Assembly (NCBI GenBank): GCA_003541985.1
Contig: DPLM01000012.1
Span: 1 to 6,364 of the forward strand
From: Deltaproteobacteria bacterium
Lineage (GTDB): Bacteria > SAR324 > NAC60-12
Direction: 5' to 3'
DNA length: 6,364 bases
In this document: positions 1 to 6,311 of the stretch, in pieces
Position numbering within the stretch: the stretch's first letter is position 1
Layout: every line of letters begins with the position of its first letter
Notes under the pieces: model-generated
Seen by the model: only the letters and a program-made list of their open reading frames with translations
Told to the model about the DNA's origin: nothing
The model's database searches: none
Program-made: the position numbers and the translations under genes

Positions 1-18
1 CTGTTTGTTTGCCTCAAG

Positions 19-37
19 TGAACAATAAAGTTGTTCA
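19..37. repeat. Perfect 7-bp inverted repeat upstream of the HODM-family gene
   Basis: The arms tgaacaa (19-25) and ttgttca (31-37) are exact reverse complements separated by 5 bases. No T-run follows on either strand, so an intrinsic terminator is unlikely. The position, 39 bases before the TTG start, would suit a repressor or activator site. That role is inferred from position and symmetry only. Confidence 0.4.
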
Positions 38-50
38 AAGACCGTAAGTT

Positions 51-72
51 TCTCAGTTACAAGTGACTGAGA
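51..72. promoter_or_regulatory. 22-bp near-perfect palindrome abutting the HODM-family start
   Basis: The arms tctcagttac (51-60) and gtgactgaga (63-72) match at 9 of 10 positions around a 2-base centre. The dyad ends three bases before the TTG at 76. As DNA it resembles the operator of a dimeric regulator. As RNA the one mismatch is a G-U pair, so a strong hairpin could form directly before the start codon and limit translation. Which of these is true, if either, cannot be told from sequence. Confidence 0.45.
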
Positions 73-75
73 TGT

Positions 76-1005
76 TTGAATCAACAGAACACTATCTTTG
101 ATCCCATGCCCTTCCCGTTCCCGCTCCCCTTTGATGGAAAGCCACACCGCTGGACCATGGGGTTACGCCCGCTAGCTCCGGCAGACTGGCTCTGGCTGGA
201 TGATCGCTACGACGCAGAGGTCACTCTGAGGCGAAAACTTCTAGATCAACGTCGAGATGAGGTGTTTCAGGCTTGCCCTGAAGCACAGGTCGCTAGCACA
301 GAGGTACTCGAGCTGGTCCTCGCGTTTCTTGAAAAATATCATACGGAGCGCTTTCAACAAATTCAGGGAGGGAAGATCTTGGTGCCGGGGCAAACCCCTT
401 CCGGAATGACCTCTACATCAATGCATCCACTGGAATTAGCAGGACGGATGGTCCAGGAGGATCTTTGTGTGATGCAGGCAGTTCCGGAGGATGACAAAGA
501 TGCTGGAGAGTATCGCTTGACTGCAGCGGCTCTTTGCTTTCCAACCCGCTGGAATCTGCGGGAGAAGATCGGGCATCCGATGTCCGAAATCCATGAGCCA
601 GTGCCGGGATATCGGGAGCAGATCAACGCCCCGGTGAATCAGTTCATGCATCGTCTGACAACAGAAAAATCAATGTGGCGCGTTAACTGGAGCCTGAACG
701 AAGATCCGACACTTTTTCAACCAGGAGGCCATGGAAGATTAGAAGCCACACCCCACCTCACGTTAGAAAATGCTGGAGTCGAGGTATTCTTACGCCTAGA
801 ACGCCAGACACTCCGCAGGCTTCCTAAGACAAGTGCAATTCTCTTCACAATCCGAATCTTGCAGTGTCCGCTGGAGGAGCTTAATGCCTCAGAAGCCAAC
901 AAGCTGGCCCAAACGCTGCGTCGCTGGCCCAAAGATCTCCAGACCTACAAGTCCTTTGCAGCCTACGGATCGGTAGTGCTGAACTACTTGGAAAAGCGAG
1001 TTTGA
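76..1005 (+). CDS. HODM-family protein (DUF3445), heme-dependent oxidative N-demethylase type
   Basis: This 309-residue soluble protein shows the conserved blocks of the DUF3445/HODM family. They are a Pro/Phe-rich start (PFPFPLPF, residues 12-19), MGLRPL (28-33), VQEDLC (126-131), LTAAALCFPTRW (148-159), IHEPVPGY (172-179), WRVNWSL (201-207) and LERQTLRRLP (241-250) followed by LFTIR (256-260). The characterised bacterial member is the heme-binding alpha subunit of an enzyme that oxidatively demethylates secondary amines such as dimethylamine, using a PAS-like heme domain. Activity here is inferred from family membership only, and the reductase subunits of that enzyme are not in this window. 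The protein has no signal peptide or membrane segment, so it should be cytoplasmic. The start is uncertain. The longest sensible frame begins at TTG 76 after an in-frame TGA at 64-66, but ATG 106 begins right at the conserved block and is equally possible. Neither has a clear Shine-Dalgarno sequence. It ends in TGA and is convergent with the next gene. Confidence 0.88.
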   Translation: MNQQNTIFDPMPFPFPLPFDGKPHRWTMGLRPLAPADWLWLDDRYDAEVTLRRKLLDQRRDEVFQACPEAQVASTEVLELVLAFLEKYHTERFQQIQGGKILVPGQTPSGMTSTSMHPLELAGRMVQEDLCVMQAVPEDDKDAGEYRLTAAALCFPTRWNLREKIGHPMSEIHEPVPGYREQINAPVNQFMHRLTTEKSMWRVNWSLNEDPTLFQPGGHGRLEATPHLTLENAGVEVFLRLERQTLRRLPKTSAILFTIRILQCPLEELNASEANKLAQTLRRWPKDLQTYKSFAAYGSVVLNYLEKRV

Positions 1006-1299
1006 TTCAAGAGTGGAACTCAATGGCGTACATTACACACAAGCTGTGAGACGCGAATAGATCTAGATAAGATTAGATCACCTTTGAACATAAATTCCTC
1101 AGTCCATGACCATTTATTTTAAGCAAATTCGATAAAAATAATTCTAAGATTTTTTTGGGAGCTCATTCTTCAAATGATTTCATATCATGGAATGGATGAA
1201 CCAGTTTTTGCAGTATAATGGAAATAATTTTCAGAGACTGAACGACTTGTTTTGTTAAGCATTTACTCCAATATGACAACTGTCTGGAATCTCAGCAGT
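1006..1299. other. AT-rich intergenic gap between convergent genes
   Basis: I see no convincing gene on either strand here. The region lies between the 3' ends of the HODM-family gene and the TauE-like gene, so it should carry their transcription ends. I see no classical GC-rich hairpin followed by T-run for the + strand gene. Small dyads are present (gatcta 1060-1065 with tagatc 1074-1079; atgat and atcat near 1175-1190). An isolated T-run at 1150-1156 is not preceded by a convincing stem. Confidence 0.6.
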
Positions 1300-1300
1300 T
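1278..1300 (-). terminator. Hairpin directly after the TauE-like gene, terminator-like but lacking a T-tail
   Basis: The arms aactgtctg (1278-1286) and cagcagtt (1293-1300) form an 8-bp stem with one bulged base and a 6-base loop. On the - strand this begins at the last stop codon of the TauE-like gene. No U-tract follows, so it would at best protect the 3' end or support factor-dependent termination. Confidence 0.25.
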
Positions 1301-2067
1301 CATTCTGATGAAACAATAAATCCTAATGTATGAAACAGAGATACCGTCGCCAAAACCAACAGTAATACCTGGCAAAAAGGTTTATAATATTTTTCTGCGC
1401 TGGGTCGAAACAAAAATTGGCCGATAAAAACGCCTGTGGCAACTGGCATGGCCATGGCCAATCCACGTTTAATGGCAAGCCAATCTATCATCTCAAGTGT
1501 CACAAGCCATAAAAGAAAAAAAGCTGAGATCAAAACCAAACAGAGGATAAGTGTAGCCCTCATGACTCGTGCGGGTCGGTCTTGGTTCAGCATACAAAGC
1601 GCAGCCACCATTCCACCCACTGAGGCAATACCGGTTGCAAATCCAACCAACACGCCAGAACTGACTAACCCAGGTCTACTACTCAGCGCTGAGAAGCGGA
1701 TTCGGGTTAATTGCAAGCTTGCGAGAGTGATAATCAACAATAGGGCCGCCAGGCGAGAGTCATTTTCAGGCAACCATTCAGTCAGAGTTAAACCAATTGG
1801 CAGTCCGAACAACACACCACTTACCAGACACAGAGCCACACCGCGATCTGCTGCGCTCCAACTACCTCGTACTAGAATTACAGAGGCAACGGCATCCATC
1901 ACCCAGCAAACGGGGATCAGCGCGATGGGAGGTAGGACTTGCACCGATAACGACATAAAGAATGCCGCCATCCCAAAGCCAGCAAACCCGCGCAATAACC
2001 CAGCACAAAAGGCAACGGTCGCTAAAAAACAAGCCTCACCGAAAGTCAACGAAAGTGCTTCAATCAT
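1300..2067 (-). CDS. TauE/SafE-family integral membrane transporter
   Basis: This very hydrophobic 255-residue protein has about eight predicted membrane segments (roughly 11-31, 36-61, 75-97, 104-122, 135-158, 168-190, 200-220 and 230-250). It has the two-fold internal repeat of the TauE/SafE (DUF81) family. The first copy has RGFAGFG (26-32) followed by a Pro-rich turn VLPPIALIP (44-52). The second has GFATGIASVGG (142-152). The usual final block, a Gly-rich helix followed by a basic loop with FRPSAEKYYK (220-229), is present, so the protein looks full length. Family members are proposed exporters of sulfite, sulfoacetate or related organosulfur anions across the inner membrane. The substrate here cannot be assigned. 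The start is the ATG at 2067-2065, with no clear Shine-Dalgarno and a small dyad just upstream. It lies downstream of the broken DUF3955 gene on the same strand, with a 98-base gap, so it may have its own promoter. Confidence 0.88.
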   Translation of the reverse strand: MIEALSLTFGEACFLATVAFCAGLLRGFAGFGMAAFFMSLSVQVLPPIALIPVCWVMDAVASVILVRGSWSAADRGVALCLVSGVLFGLPIGLTLTEWLPENDSRLAALLLIITLASLQLTRIRFSALSSRPGLVSSGVLVGFATGIASVGGMVAALCMLNQDRPARVMRATLILCLVLISAFFLLWLVTLEMIDWLAIKRGLAMAMPVATGVFIGQFLFRPSAEKYYKPFCQVLLLVLATVSLFHTLGFIVSSE

Positions 2068-2070
2068 GCT

Positions 2071-2086
2071 ATCACTTTTTTGTGAT
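2071..2086 (-). promoter_or_regulatory. Small dyad at the TauE-like gene start
   Basis: The arms atcac (2071-2075) and gtgat (2082-2086) surround a run of six T on the + strand. The dyad sits 3 bases upstream of the ATG of the TauE-like gene, where the ribosome would bind. Just upstream in the - direction is TATGAT (2091-2086), a 5/6 match to a -10 box, but no good -35 box is found at proper spacing. A regulatory role is speculative. Confidence 0.2.
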
Positions 2087-2165
2087 CATAGTGTGGCTCA
2101 AATCTATTGTTCTCTTGCTGGCTAGCTTGGCATTTCTCAGATACATCCTTTGCAGATATAGAAAA

Positions 2166-2396
2166 TCAATTCCTAACACTCACCAAATACTCGTGATTTT
2201 TTGCTGATCCAGAGGTAAGCACCTCCAGCCACCAAGCCCAGCAGCAAAAAAACCAGCCCAGCGGGATCAGGGCAAATAGCTCAACAAGAAACCCTTCCTT
2301 GTTTACCGATGCTCCGATCAAATGGTATCCAATCCAACAGCCACCACTCAAACCAAAGAATATCAACGATAGTCAAAGACATTTTTCCTTGCTCAT
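2166..2396 (-). pseudogene. Small two-helix membrane protein, DUF3955-like, interrupted by an in-frame TGA
   Basis: From ATG at 2396-2394 the frame reads MSKEKCL, then TGA (2375-2373), then continues without another stop for 68 codons to the TGA at 2168-2166. The continued frame resembles DUF3955, a family of about 60-80-residue membrane proteins of unknown function. It has a first helix (about 9-28), a linker with IGASVNKEGFLVE (27-39), then LIPLG (43-47) leading into an aromatic-rich second helix (about 43-60). The usual EPFFLIP-like block reads ELFALIP, which suggests relaxed constraint. The piece before the TGA joins the rest smoothly, so a TGG-to-TGA nonsense change, a sequencing error or leaky read-through are all possible. 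An alternative is initiation at TTG 2366-2364, giving 66 residues that start inside helix 1. The upstream spacer from recD2 is 105 bases, with no clear terminator. The family call is from memory of the pattern and is moderate. Confidence 0.55.
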
Positions 2397-2501
2397 GATG
2401 GCATCTCGCTCTCCCAAATTAACTCCACCTTCAAGCCAACCAAAGGTTAGTAGCGTTTGATCTGAATGCGTGTCAGAGAAAAACTTAAGCAAGAGGGACA
2501 A

Positions 2502-4712
2502 TTAGCGAGCCTTGTCTAGAATCCGTTTGACTTCGGCCAATTCGTAATTCAGTGCCGTGTAACGGGTTAGGGTTCCCACGGTCCGAACCGCTTGATCAAT
2601 AGCCTCTGGCGTGCCAATCAAGACAAATAATTCTTTGCCCCTTGTCATTGCGGTGTAGAGCAGATTACGTTGCAACATGAGGTAGTGGTGGTGGGTTAAT
2701 GGGAGCAAGACAGCAGCATATTCACTTCCCTGGGACTTGTGCACTGAGATCGCGTAAGACAGTTGCAGTTGGTCCAATTCACTGGCTGTGTAGGGGATGA
2801 TTGAGTGTTCAAATTCTACCCTGAGTTCTCGAGTCTCAGTGTTCACCTCCCGAATTTGGCCGGTATCTCCATTAAAGACTTCCTTATCATAGTTATTGAC
2901 CTGTTGCATCACCTTGTCACCAACCCGGAACTGCCACTGCTTGAACTCAATCGTGTCCCCACTCGGGTTGAAAGCTTCTTGCAGGCGTTGATTAAGATGG
3001 ATGGATCCCGTTAGCCCACGATGCATGGGTGTCAGTACTTGAACATGATTCAATGGATCAAAACCAAAACGCTGAGGAATCCGCTCGGTACACACACGGA
3101 GTAGCTTATCAACAATCCGCTGCGGATCACCTTCCTGCATAAAGTAGAAATCTCTCAATTCGCTTGAATTCACAGGACCTTCTAAATCTGGAAGATCACC
3201 TTTGCGAACTCTGTGGGCGTTGATAGTGATCAAACTATCCTGGGCCTGTCGAAAGATGGTCTCCAAACGAACTACTGGTACCTGTTGTGACACAATCAGG
3301 TCCTGAAGAATCGCTCCTGCACCAACGGAAGGTAACTGATCCACATCGCCAACCAAGATCAGCCGGGAAGGAGAAGGAATCGCTTCTAATAATGCATCCA
3401 TCAGCAAGGTATCAATCATTGATGTCTCATCAATGATCAACAGCTCGTACTCCAACGGATTATCTTGATTGCGCTGGAATCCCTGATTGCCGGCTTCCAA
3501 CAGACGATGAATGGTTGAGGCAGAATATCCCGTGGCTTCAGAGAGGCGTTTGGCAGCCCTTCCTGTGGGAGCTGCCAGTGCTGTTTCTGGAATTTGTGGG
3601 CGCATCAACTCTAGGATGAAGCGGACAATCGTTGTTTTTCCAGTACCTGGACCACCGGTGAGGATCAGTACCTTTTGTTGCAGAGCTGCCTGTATTGCCT
3701 GGTGCTGGACTGAGTCCAGGCGCAAATCGAGCCGTTCCTGGCATGCATCAAGTAGATCTGCAGAAGGACCAAAGTTGGTCATCGCAGGACTCTCCAGCAA
3801 GCGAAATAGGTTTTCTGCAATACGCTGTTCTGCAAAATAAAAACGTGGTCTGGAAAGCAACGACTGGTTCCTACCCGTAAGATGAACACTGTCTCGGCCT
3901 TTAAGTTGTCGCTCTTGTAATAGATGATCAATCGCCCGTTTGGTGCGTTCTTCGGGTAGGTGCAATTCCGTGCAGACTTTTTCCAACAGCAAAGCCTGGG
4001 GTAGGCATGTATGGCCCTGTTGCGCTTGCTGCTCAATCACATAAACAGTTCCAGCGACGGCTCGCTCCAATGAATCAGCAGCAAAACCGAGTTTACGAGC
4101 GATCGCATCTGCCGTTAAGAATCCAATACCTGACAGTTCCGTCAATTGGTAAGGGTTTTCCCTCAACACTTGAATGCTGTTGAGGCCATAGCGCTGAAAG
4201 ATTCGCTGGGCTTGGGCATTGGAGACACCAGCTCCATGCAGGTAAGTCATCACCTCACGCAGTCCTCGCTGTGCTTCCCGGGAATCCTGCAGGACTTCGA
4301 ATTGTTTGCGAGTGAATCGGGGAACCTCTTTCAGCAGACGCTCTGGTTCTTCGTCAATCACCCGAAAGGTATCTTCCCCGAAAGCAGCAACTATTCGCTC
4401 AGCGGTCTTCTCGCCAATACCGGAATAGATTCCACTGGCGAGATAGCGCTGAATTCCATCCAAAGAAGAGGGCAACACGGGCATTGCCTCGTCTACCAGA
4501 AACTGGCTTCCATAGAGAGAATGCTGTTGCCAGCGCCCTTTGAGTTGCAAGGTTTCATCTTCGTTGAAGCCGCCAAGAGTACCCTTGATCGTAATGGGCT
4601 CATTCTGGCCTTCAACCTGAAAGCTCGCAATCACGAAACCACTCTCAGCTTTGCGGTAGATGATACGTTGCAACAGACCTATTAACGTCGAAGCAGTTTC
4701 AGCGGTCAGCAT
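2502..4712 (-). CDS. recD2: RecD2-type ATP-dependent DNA helicase (RecD/TraA family, SF1B)
   Basis: This is a 5'-3' superfamily 1B helicase of the RecD2 type, which works in DNA repair and recombination in organisms where RecD acts without RecBC. From ATG 4712 it has 736 residues, normal for the family. An OB-like N-terminal region (about 10-75) is followed by helix-hairpin-helix repeats (about 82-110 with SGIGEKTAERI; 185-210 with LSGIGFLTADAIARKLGF). All helicase motifs are intact: Walker A GGPGTGKTT (353-361), Ia APTGRAAKRLS, STIHRLL (399-405), Walker B DETSMID (428-434), III GDVDQLPSVGAG (455-466), IV LETIFRQA (483-490), V YAISVHKSQGSEY (653-665) and VI LLYTAMTRGKE (684-694). An SH3-like insert (about 595-640) precedes motif V. 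The frame can extend 13 codons to TTG 4751, but that extension runs through a perfect hairpin, lacks a Shine-Dalgarno and adds nothing family-like, so ATG 4712 is preferred. It is probably the last gene of the holB operon. Confidence 0.95.
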   Translation of the reverse strand: MLTAETASTLIGLLQRIIYRKAESGFVIASFQVEGQNEPITIKGTLGGFNEDETLQLKGRWQQHSLYGSQFLVDEAMPVLPSSLDGIQRYLASGIYSGIGEKTAERIVAAFGEDTFRVIDEEPERLLKEVPRFTRKQFEVLQDSREAQRGLREVMTYLHGAGVSNAQAQRIFQRYGLNSIQVLRENPYQLTELSGIGFLTADAIARKLGFAADSLERAVAGTVYVIEQQAQQGHTCLPQALLLEKVCTELHLPEERTKRAIDHLLQERQLKGRDSVHLTGRNQSLLSRPRFYFAEQRIAENLFRLLESPAMTNFGPSADLLDACQERLDLRLDSVQHQAIQAALQQKVLILTGGPGTGKTTIVRFILELMRPQIPETALAAPTGRAAKRLSEATGYSASTIHRLLEAGNQGFQRNQDNPLEYELLIIDETSMIDTLLMDALLEAIPSPSRLILVGDVDQLPSVGAGAILQDLIVSQQVPVVRLETIFRQAQDSLITINAHRVRKGDLPDLEGPVNSSELRDFYFMQEGDPQRIVDKLLRVCTERIPQRFGFDPLNHVQVLTPMHRGLTGSIHLNQRLQEAFNPSGDTIEFKQWQFRVGDKVMQQVNNYDKEVFNGDTGQIREVNTETRELRVEFEHSIIPYTASELDQLQLSYAISVHKSQGSEYAAVLLPLTHHHYLMLQRNLLYTAMTRGKELFVLIGTPEAIDQAVRTVGTLTRYTALNYELAEVKRILDKAR

Positions 4713-4729
4713 GTTTGGCAGGAAGATAA

Positions 4730-4748
4730 TCTGGGCTTTTTGCCCAGA
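4730..4748 (-). promoter_or_regulatory. Perfect 7-bp hairpin before recD2
   Basis: On the - strand TCTGGGC and GCCCAGA pair perfectly around AAAAA (4748-4730). The stem is GC-rich and is followed by TTATCTTCC, which is only partly T-rich. It lies 17 bases upstream of the recD2 ATG at 4712 and 20 bases past the end of the secreted-protein gene. It could be a weak terminator or attenuator, an RNA processing or protection site, or a translational control element for recD2. Confidence 0.5.
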
Positions 4749-4768
4749 CAAAGGTGAGGAGGAATTAT

Positions 4769-5224
4769 TTATTCACTCGGGGTGTAGTAAGGCGTGCGGA
4801 TCATCTGAAGTAGGTCCAGATGCCAGCCTTCTCCCTCTTGAATCAACAGGAAAGACTGACGTTTGCCATATTGAAGTTCTGGGAAGCTCTTGTGTCGAAA
4901 TTCAAGGACCGTTGTTACGTAGACCATCGTTCGGAAGCGAAAGTCTACCTGCAGTGGCTCCTTATCCACATTGACAGGCACCCAGTCAAGTTCAACCATT
5001 CTTGTAGCGAATTCTTCGACGCTGAGTTGTTGTTTGGATTGCGTGACCCCAAATTCATACATTTCGAAATAGCGCTCTTCCTGCCAGAGTTGCAAAAATT
5101 TGGTGAATTGTGCACGGGCCTGAGTGAGAATCGTTTCCAGTTCAATAGGCGTTAGTGTTCTAGCCTGTGATGGGAGACTGACAATCAGCCAGCACCCCAA
5201 CAGTAGGGGTAACCATTTTTTCAT
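4769..5224 (-). CDS. Small secreted protein of unknown function, possibly NTF2-like fold
   Basis: This 151-residue protein begins with a clear signal peptide: a basic MKK start, a hydrophobic core (about 4-17) and a likely signal peptidase I site after SQA (19-21). An LLGC at 8-11 resembles a lipobox, but the hydrophobic stretch before it is too short, so a soluble periplasmic protein is favoured. The mature part is about 130 residues. It has an N-terminal helix rich in Gln, Phe and Trp (about 28-50), then RYFEMYEF (51-58), SVEEFATRMVELDW (68-81), and alternating strands such as FRFRTMVYVTTVLEFR (95-110) and KRQSFLLIQEGEGWHLD (121-137). This helix-then-curved-sheet order suggests an NTF2-like or DUF4864-like fold, which is an inference. 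I do not recognise a specific family. The ATG overlaps the holB stop as ATGA (5224-5221), with AGGA just upstream, so translation is probably coupled to holB. recD2 follows. Confidence 0.82.
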   Translation of the reverse strand: MKKWLPLLLGCWLIVSLPSQARTLTPIELETILTQARAQFTKFLQLWQEERYFEMYEFGVTQSKQQLSVEEFATRMVELDWVPVNVDKEPLQVDFRFRTMVYVTTVLEFRHKSFPELQYGKRQSFLLIQEGEGWHLDLLQMIRTPYYTPSE

Positions 5225-6213
5225 GCTTCCTGTAAATGCTTCAGCCTAAGCCAGAGCCCTTCCAATTGAAGAGTTTTGTTGGCGTTTCGGGCAATATTGT
5301 GACGGACTTCCAGAACCGCTTCATAGAGGGCAAGTACACTTTCAGAGCTGTAACGTTGCAGGCACTTGCGTAGAGCAGGTAATTGGTCTTGATTCAGTAG
5401 TTCAGTTTCAGGCAACTCATGCAACAACCACGCAAGGTCTCGAAGCCAGGTTTCGAGCCAATCCAGCAGTCGTTCCCATGTAAGATCTTTAGTTGAACTC
5501 CATTCTTGACAACGTGGAAGAATCTCAATCATTTCGGAGGCCCCAATCTGTTGTATCCAGAGTCCCCATTGGGATTGCAACTCCCGTAAGCCTTGAACAT
5601 CCTTGACCAGATCAAGCCGGACACTCCCCATTCCTTGCTTCATCAGCCAGTTACGCTCATCATTTGCCAGATTTGTTTTCTCGGCCAATAAATCTGTCAA
5701 TATCTCTGGGGAGAGCGGTTGGAAGCGTATCTGCTGGCATCGTGAGAGAATAGTCTCCAGCAAAAGCATCGGAGAAGTAGTCAGCAGAATGATTGTTGTC
5801 TGAGGGGGGGGTTCTTCAAGTGTTTTCAAGAACGCATTAGCCGATTCCCGATTCATCCGGTCGGCTTCATCCAAGATCAATACCCGGTAATGACTACGTT
5901 CTGGTCGATACTGCATCCAACGCAAAGCCTCCTGAATTTGCTCCATGCGTATGTTCTGACCAGAAGGCTCAATCAATTCAACGTCTGCAAAGTTACCAAC
6001 CTCAATTTGCCGACAAGGGTCACATTGGCCACAGGCGTCAATACCCTGATATATCTTACAGTTCAGGGTCTGGGCAATCAACTGGGCGGTTAGACGCTTA
6101 CCCACGCTCGGAGGACCAACGAACAGCCAGGCAGATGGAAGCTGATTCGACTGTAAAGCTCTTGAAATCAAGTCTATGGAAGCCGCTTGACCACGAATCT
6201 GGGCTAGTGGCAT
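5221..6213 (-). CDS. holB: DNA polymerase III delta' subunit (clamp loader)
   Basis: The 330-residue protein is the delta' subunit of the clamp-loader complex, which opens the beta sliding clamp and places it on primed DNA. The AAA+ module shows a P-loop-like GPPSVGKR (33-40), a zinc module with Cys52, Cys61, Cys64 and Cys67 (C-x8-C-x2-C-x2-C), a Walker B-like ILDEADRM (113-120), NAFLKTLEEPP (126-136) and the SRC motif (157-159) that supplies the arginine finger to a neighbouring ATPase. The P-loop ends in Arg where an active site has Thr or Ser. Delta' subunits often do not hydrolyse ATP, so this is compatible with the assignment. The SRC plus DEAD pattern and the single-domain length separate it from DnaX. 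The C-terminal helical domain (about 220-330) is the collar that joins the other subunits. Start ATG 6213 has no Shine-Dalgarno but lies just below a plausible promoter. It is the first gene of a likely operon with the secreted protein and recD2. An 8-C run encodes PPP at 135-137. Confidence 0.93.
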   Translation of the reverse strand: MPLAQIRGQAASIDLISRALQSNQLPSAWLFVGPPSVGKRLTAQLIAQTLNCKIYQGIDACGQCDPCRQIEVGNFADVELIEPSGQNIRMEQIQEALRWMQYRPERSHYRVLILDEADRMNRESANAFLKTLEEPPPQTTIILLTTSPMLLLETILSRCQQIRFQPLSPEILTDLLAEKTNLANDERNWLMKQGMGSVRLDLVKDVQGLRELQSQWGLWIQQIGASEMIEILPRCQEWSSTKDLTWERLLDWLETWLRDLAWLLHELPETELLNQDQLPALRKCLQRYSSESVLALYEAVLEVRHNIARNANKTLQLEGLWLRLKHLQEA

Positions 6214-6227
6214 TATTTGTTTTGTAA

Positions 6228-6257
6228 GTTATAGAGTAGGGTTGGGGTAAAGCACAA
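6228..6257 (-). promoter_or_regulatory. Candidate sigma-70 promoter for the holB operon
   Basis: On the - strand TTGTGC (6257-6252; weak, 3/6 match to a -35 box) is 18 bases from TATAAC (6233-6228; 5/6 match to a -10 box). Transcription would begin near 6221, leaving only about 8 bases before the holB ATG at 6213. That fits the lack of a Shine-Dalgarno sequence and would make the mRNA almost leaderless. The -10 box is the main support. Confidence 0.35.
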
Positions 6258-6311
6258 TGAATTTTGCTCATTCTGATTCTTTGGAGAATTGAATCCTTAG
6301 CATCTTAACTA

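Noticed and set aside
8..11. LLGC at residues 8-11 of the secreted protein (gene 4769-5224) as a lipoprotein signal; coordinates here are residue numbers
   Set aside because: The hydrophobic stretch before Cys11 is only about 7 residues and hydrophobicity continues after it. The SQA site at 19-21 fits signal peptidase I better.
108..131. Pyrimidine-rich microrepeat near the start of the HODM-family gene
   Set aside because: It simply encodes the conserved PFPFPLPF block of the family.
1060..1079. gatcta/tagatc dyad after the HODM-family gene as a terminator
   Set aside because: The 6-bp stem is AT-rich, with an 8-base loop and no T-tail.
1134..1156. A-run and T-run (1134-1156) as a bidirectional terminator
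   Set aside because: The arms are pure A/T, the stem would be very weak, and it is not close to either gene end.
1436..2125. Long + strand open frame (229 codons) antisense to the TauE-like gene
   Set aside because: It mirrors the transporter gene, has a low-complexity Ser/Thr/Arg/Asn-rich composition and no recognisable motifs, whereas the opposite strand encodes a coherent membrane protein family.
2373..2375. Selenocysteine insertion at the in-frame TGA
   Set aside because: No convincing SECIS-like stem-loop follows at the proper distance. The residue sits at the start of a membrane helix rather than in a redox motif, and the family is not known to use selenocysteine.
2376..2501. 42-codon open frame between the recD2 stop and the in-frame TGA, same frame as the DUF3955-like gene
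   Set aside because: A stretch of this length without a stop is not rare by chance, it resembles nothing, and the ATG at 2396 is a more natural start.
4146..4974. Two + strand open frames antisense to recD2 and the secreted-protein gene, one preceded by an SD-like gaggagg at 4757
   Set aside because: The opposite strand carries well-supported genes. The purine-rich motif lies in the short gap between two - strand genes and has no start codon at proper spacing.
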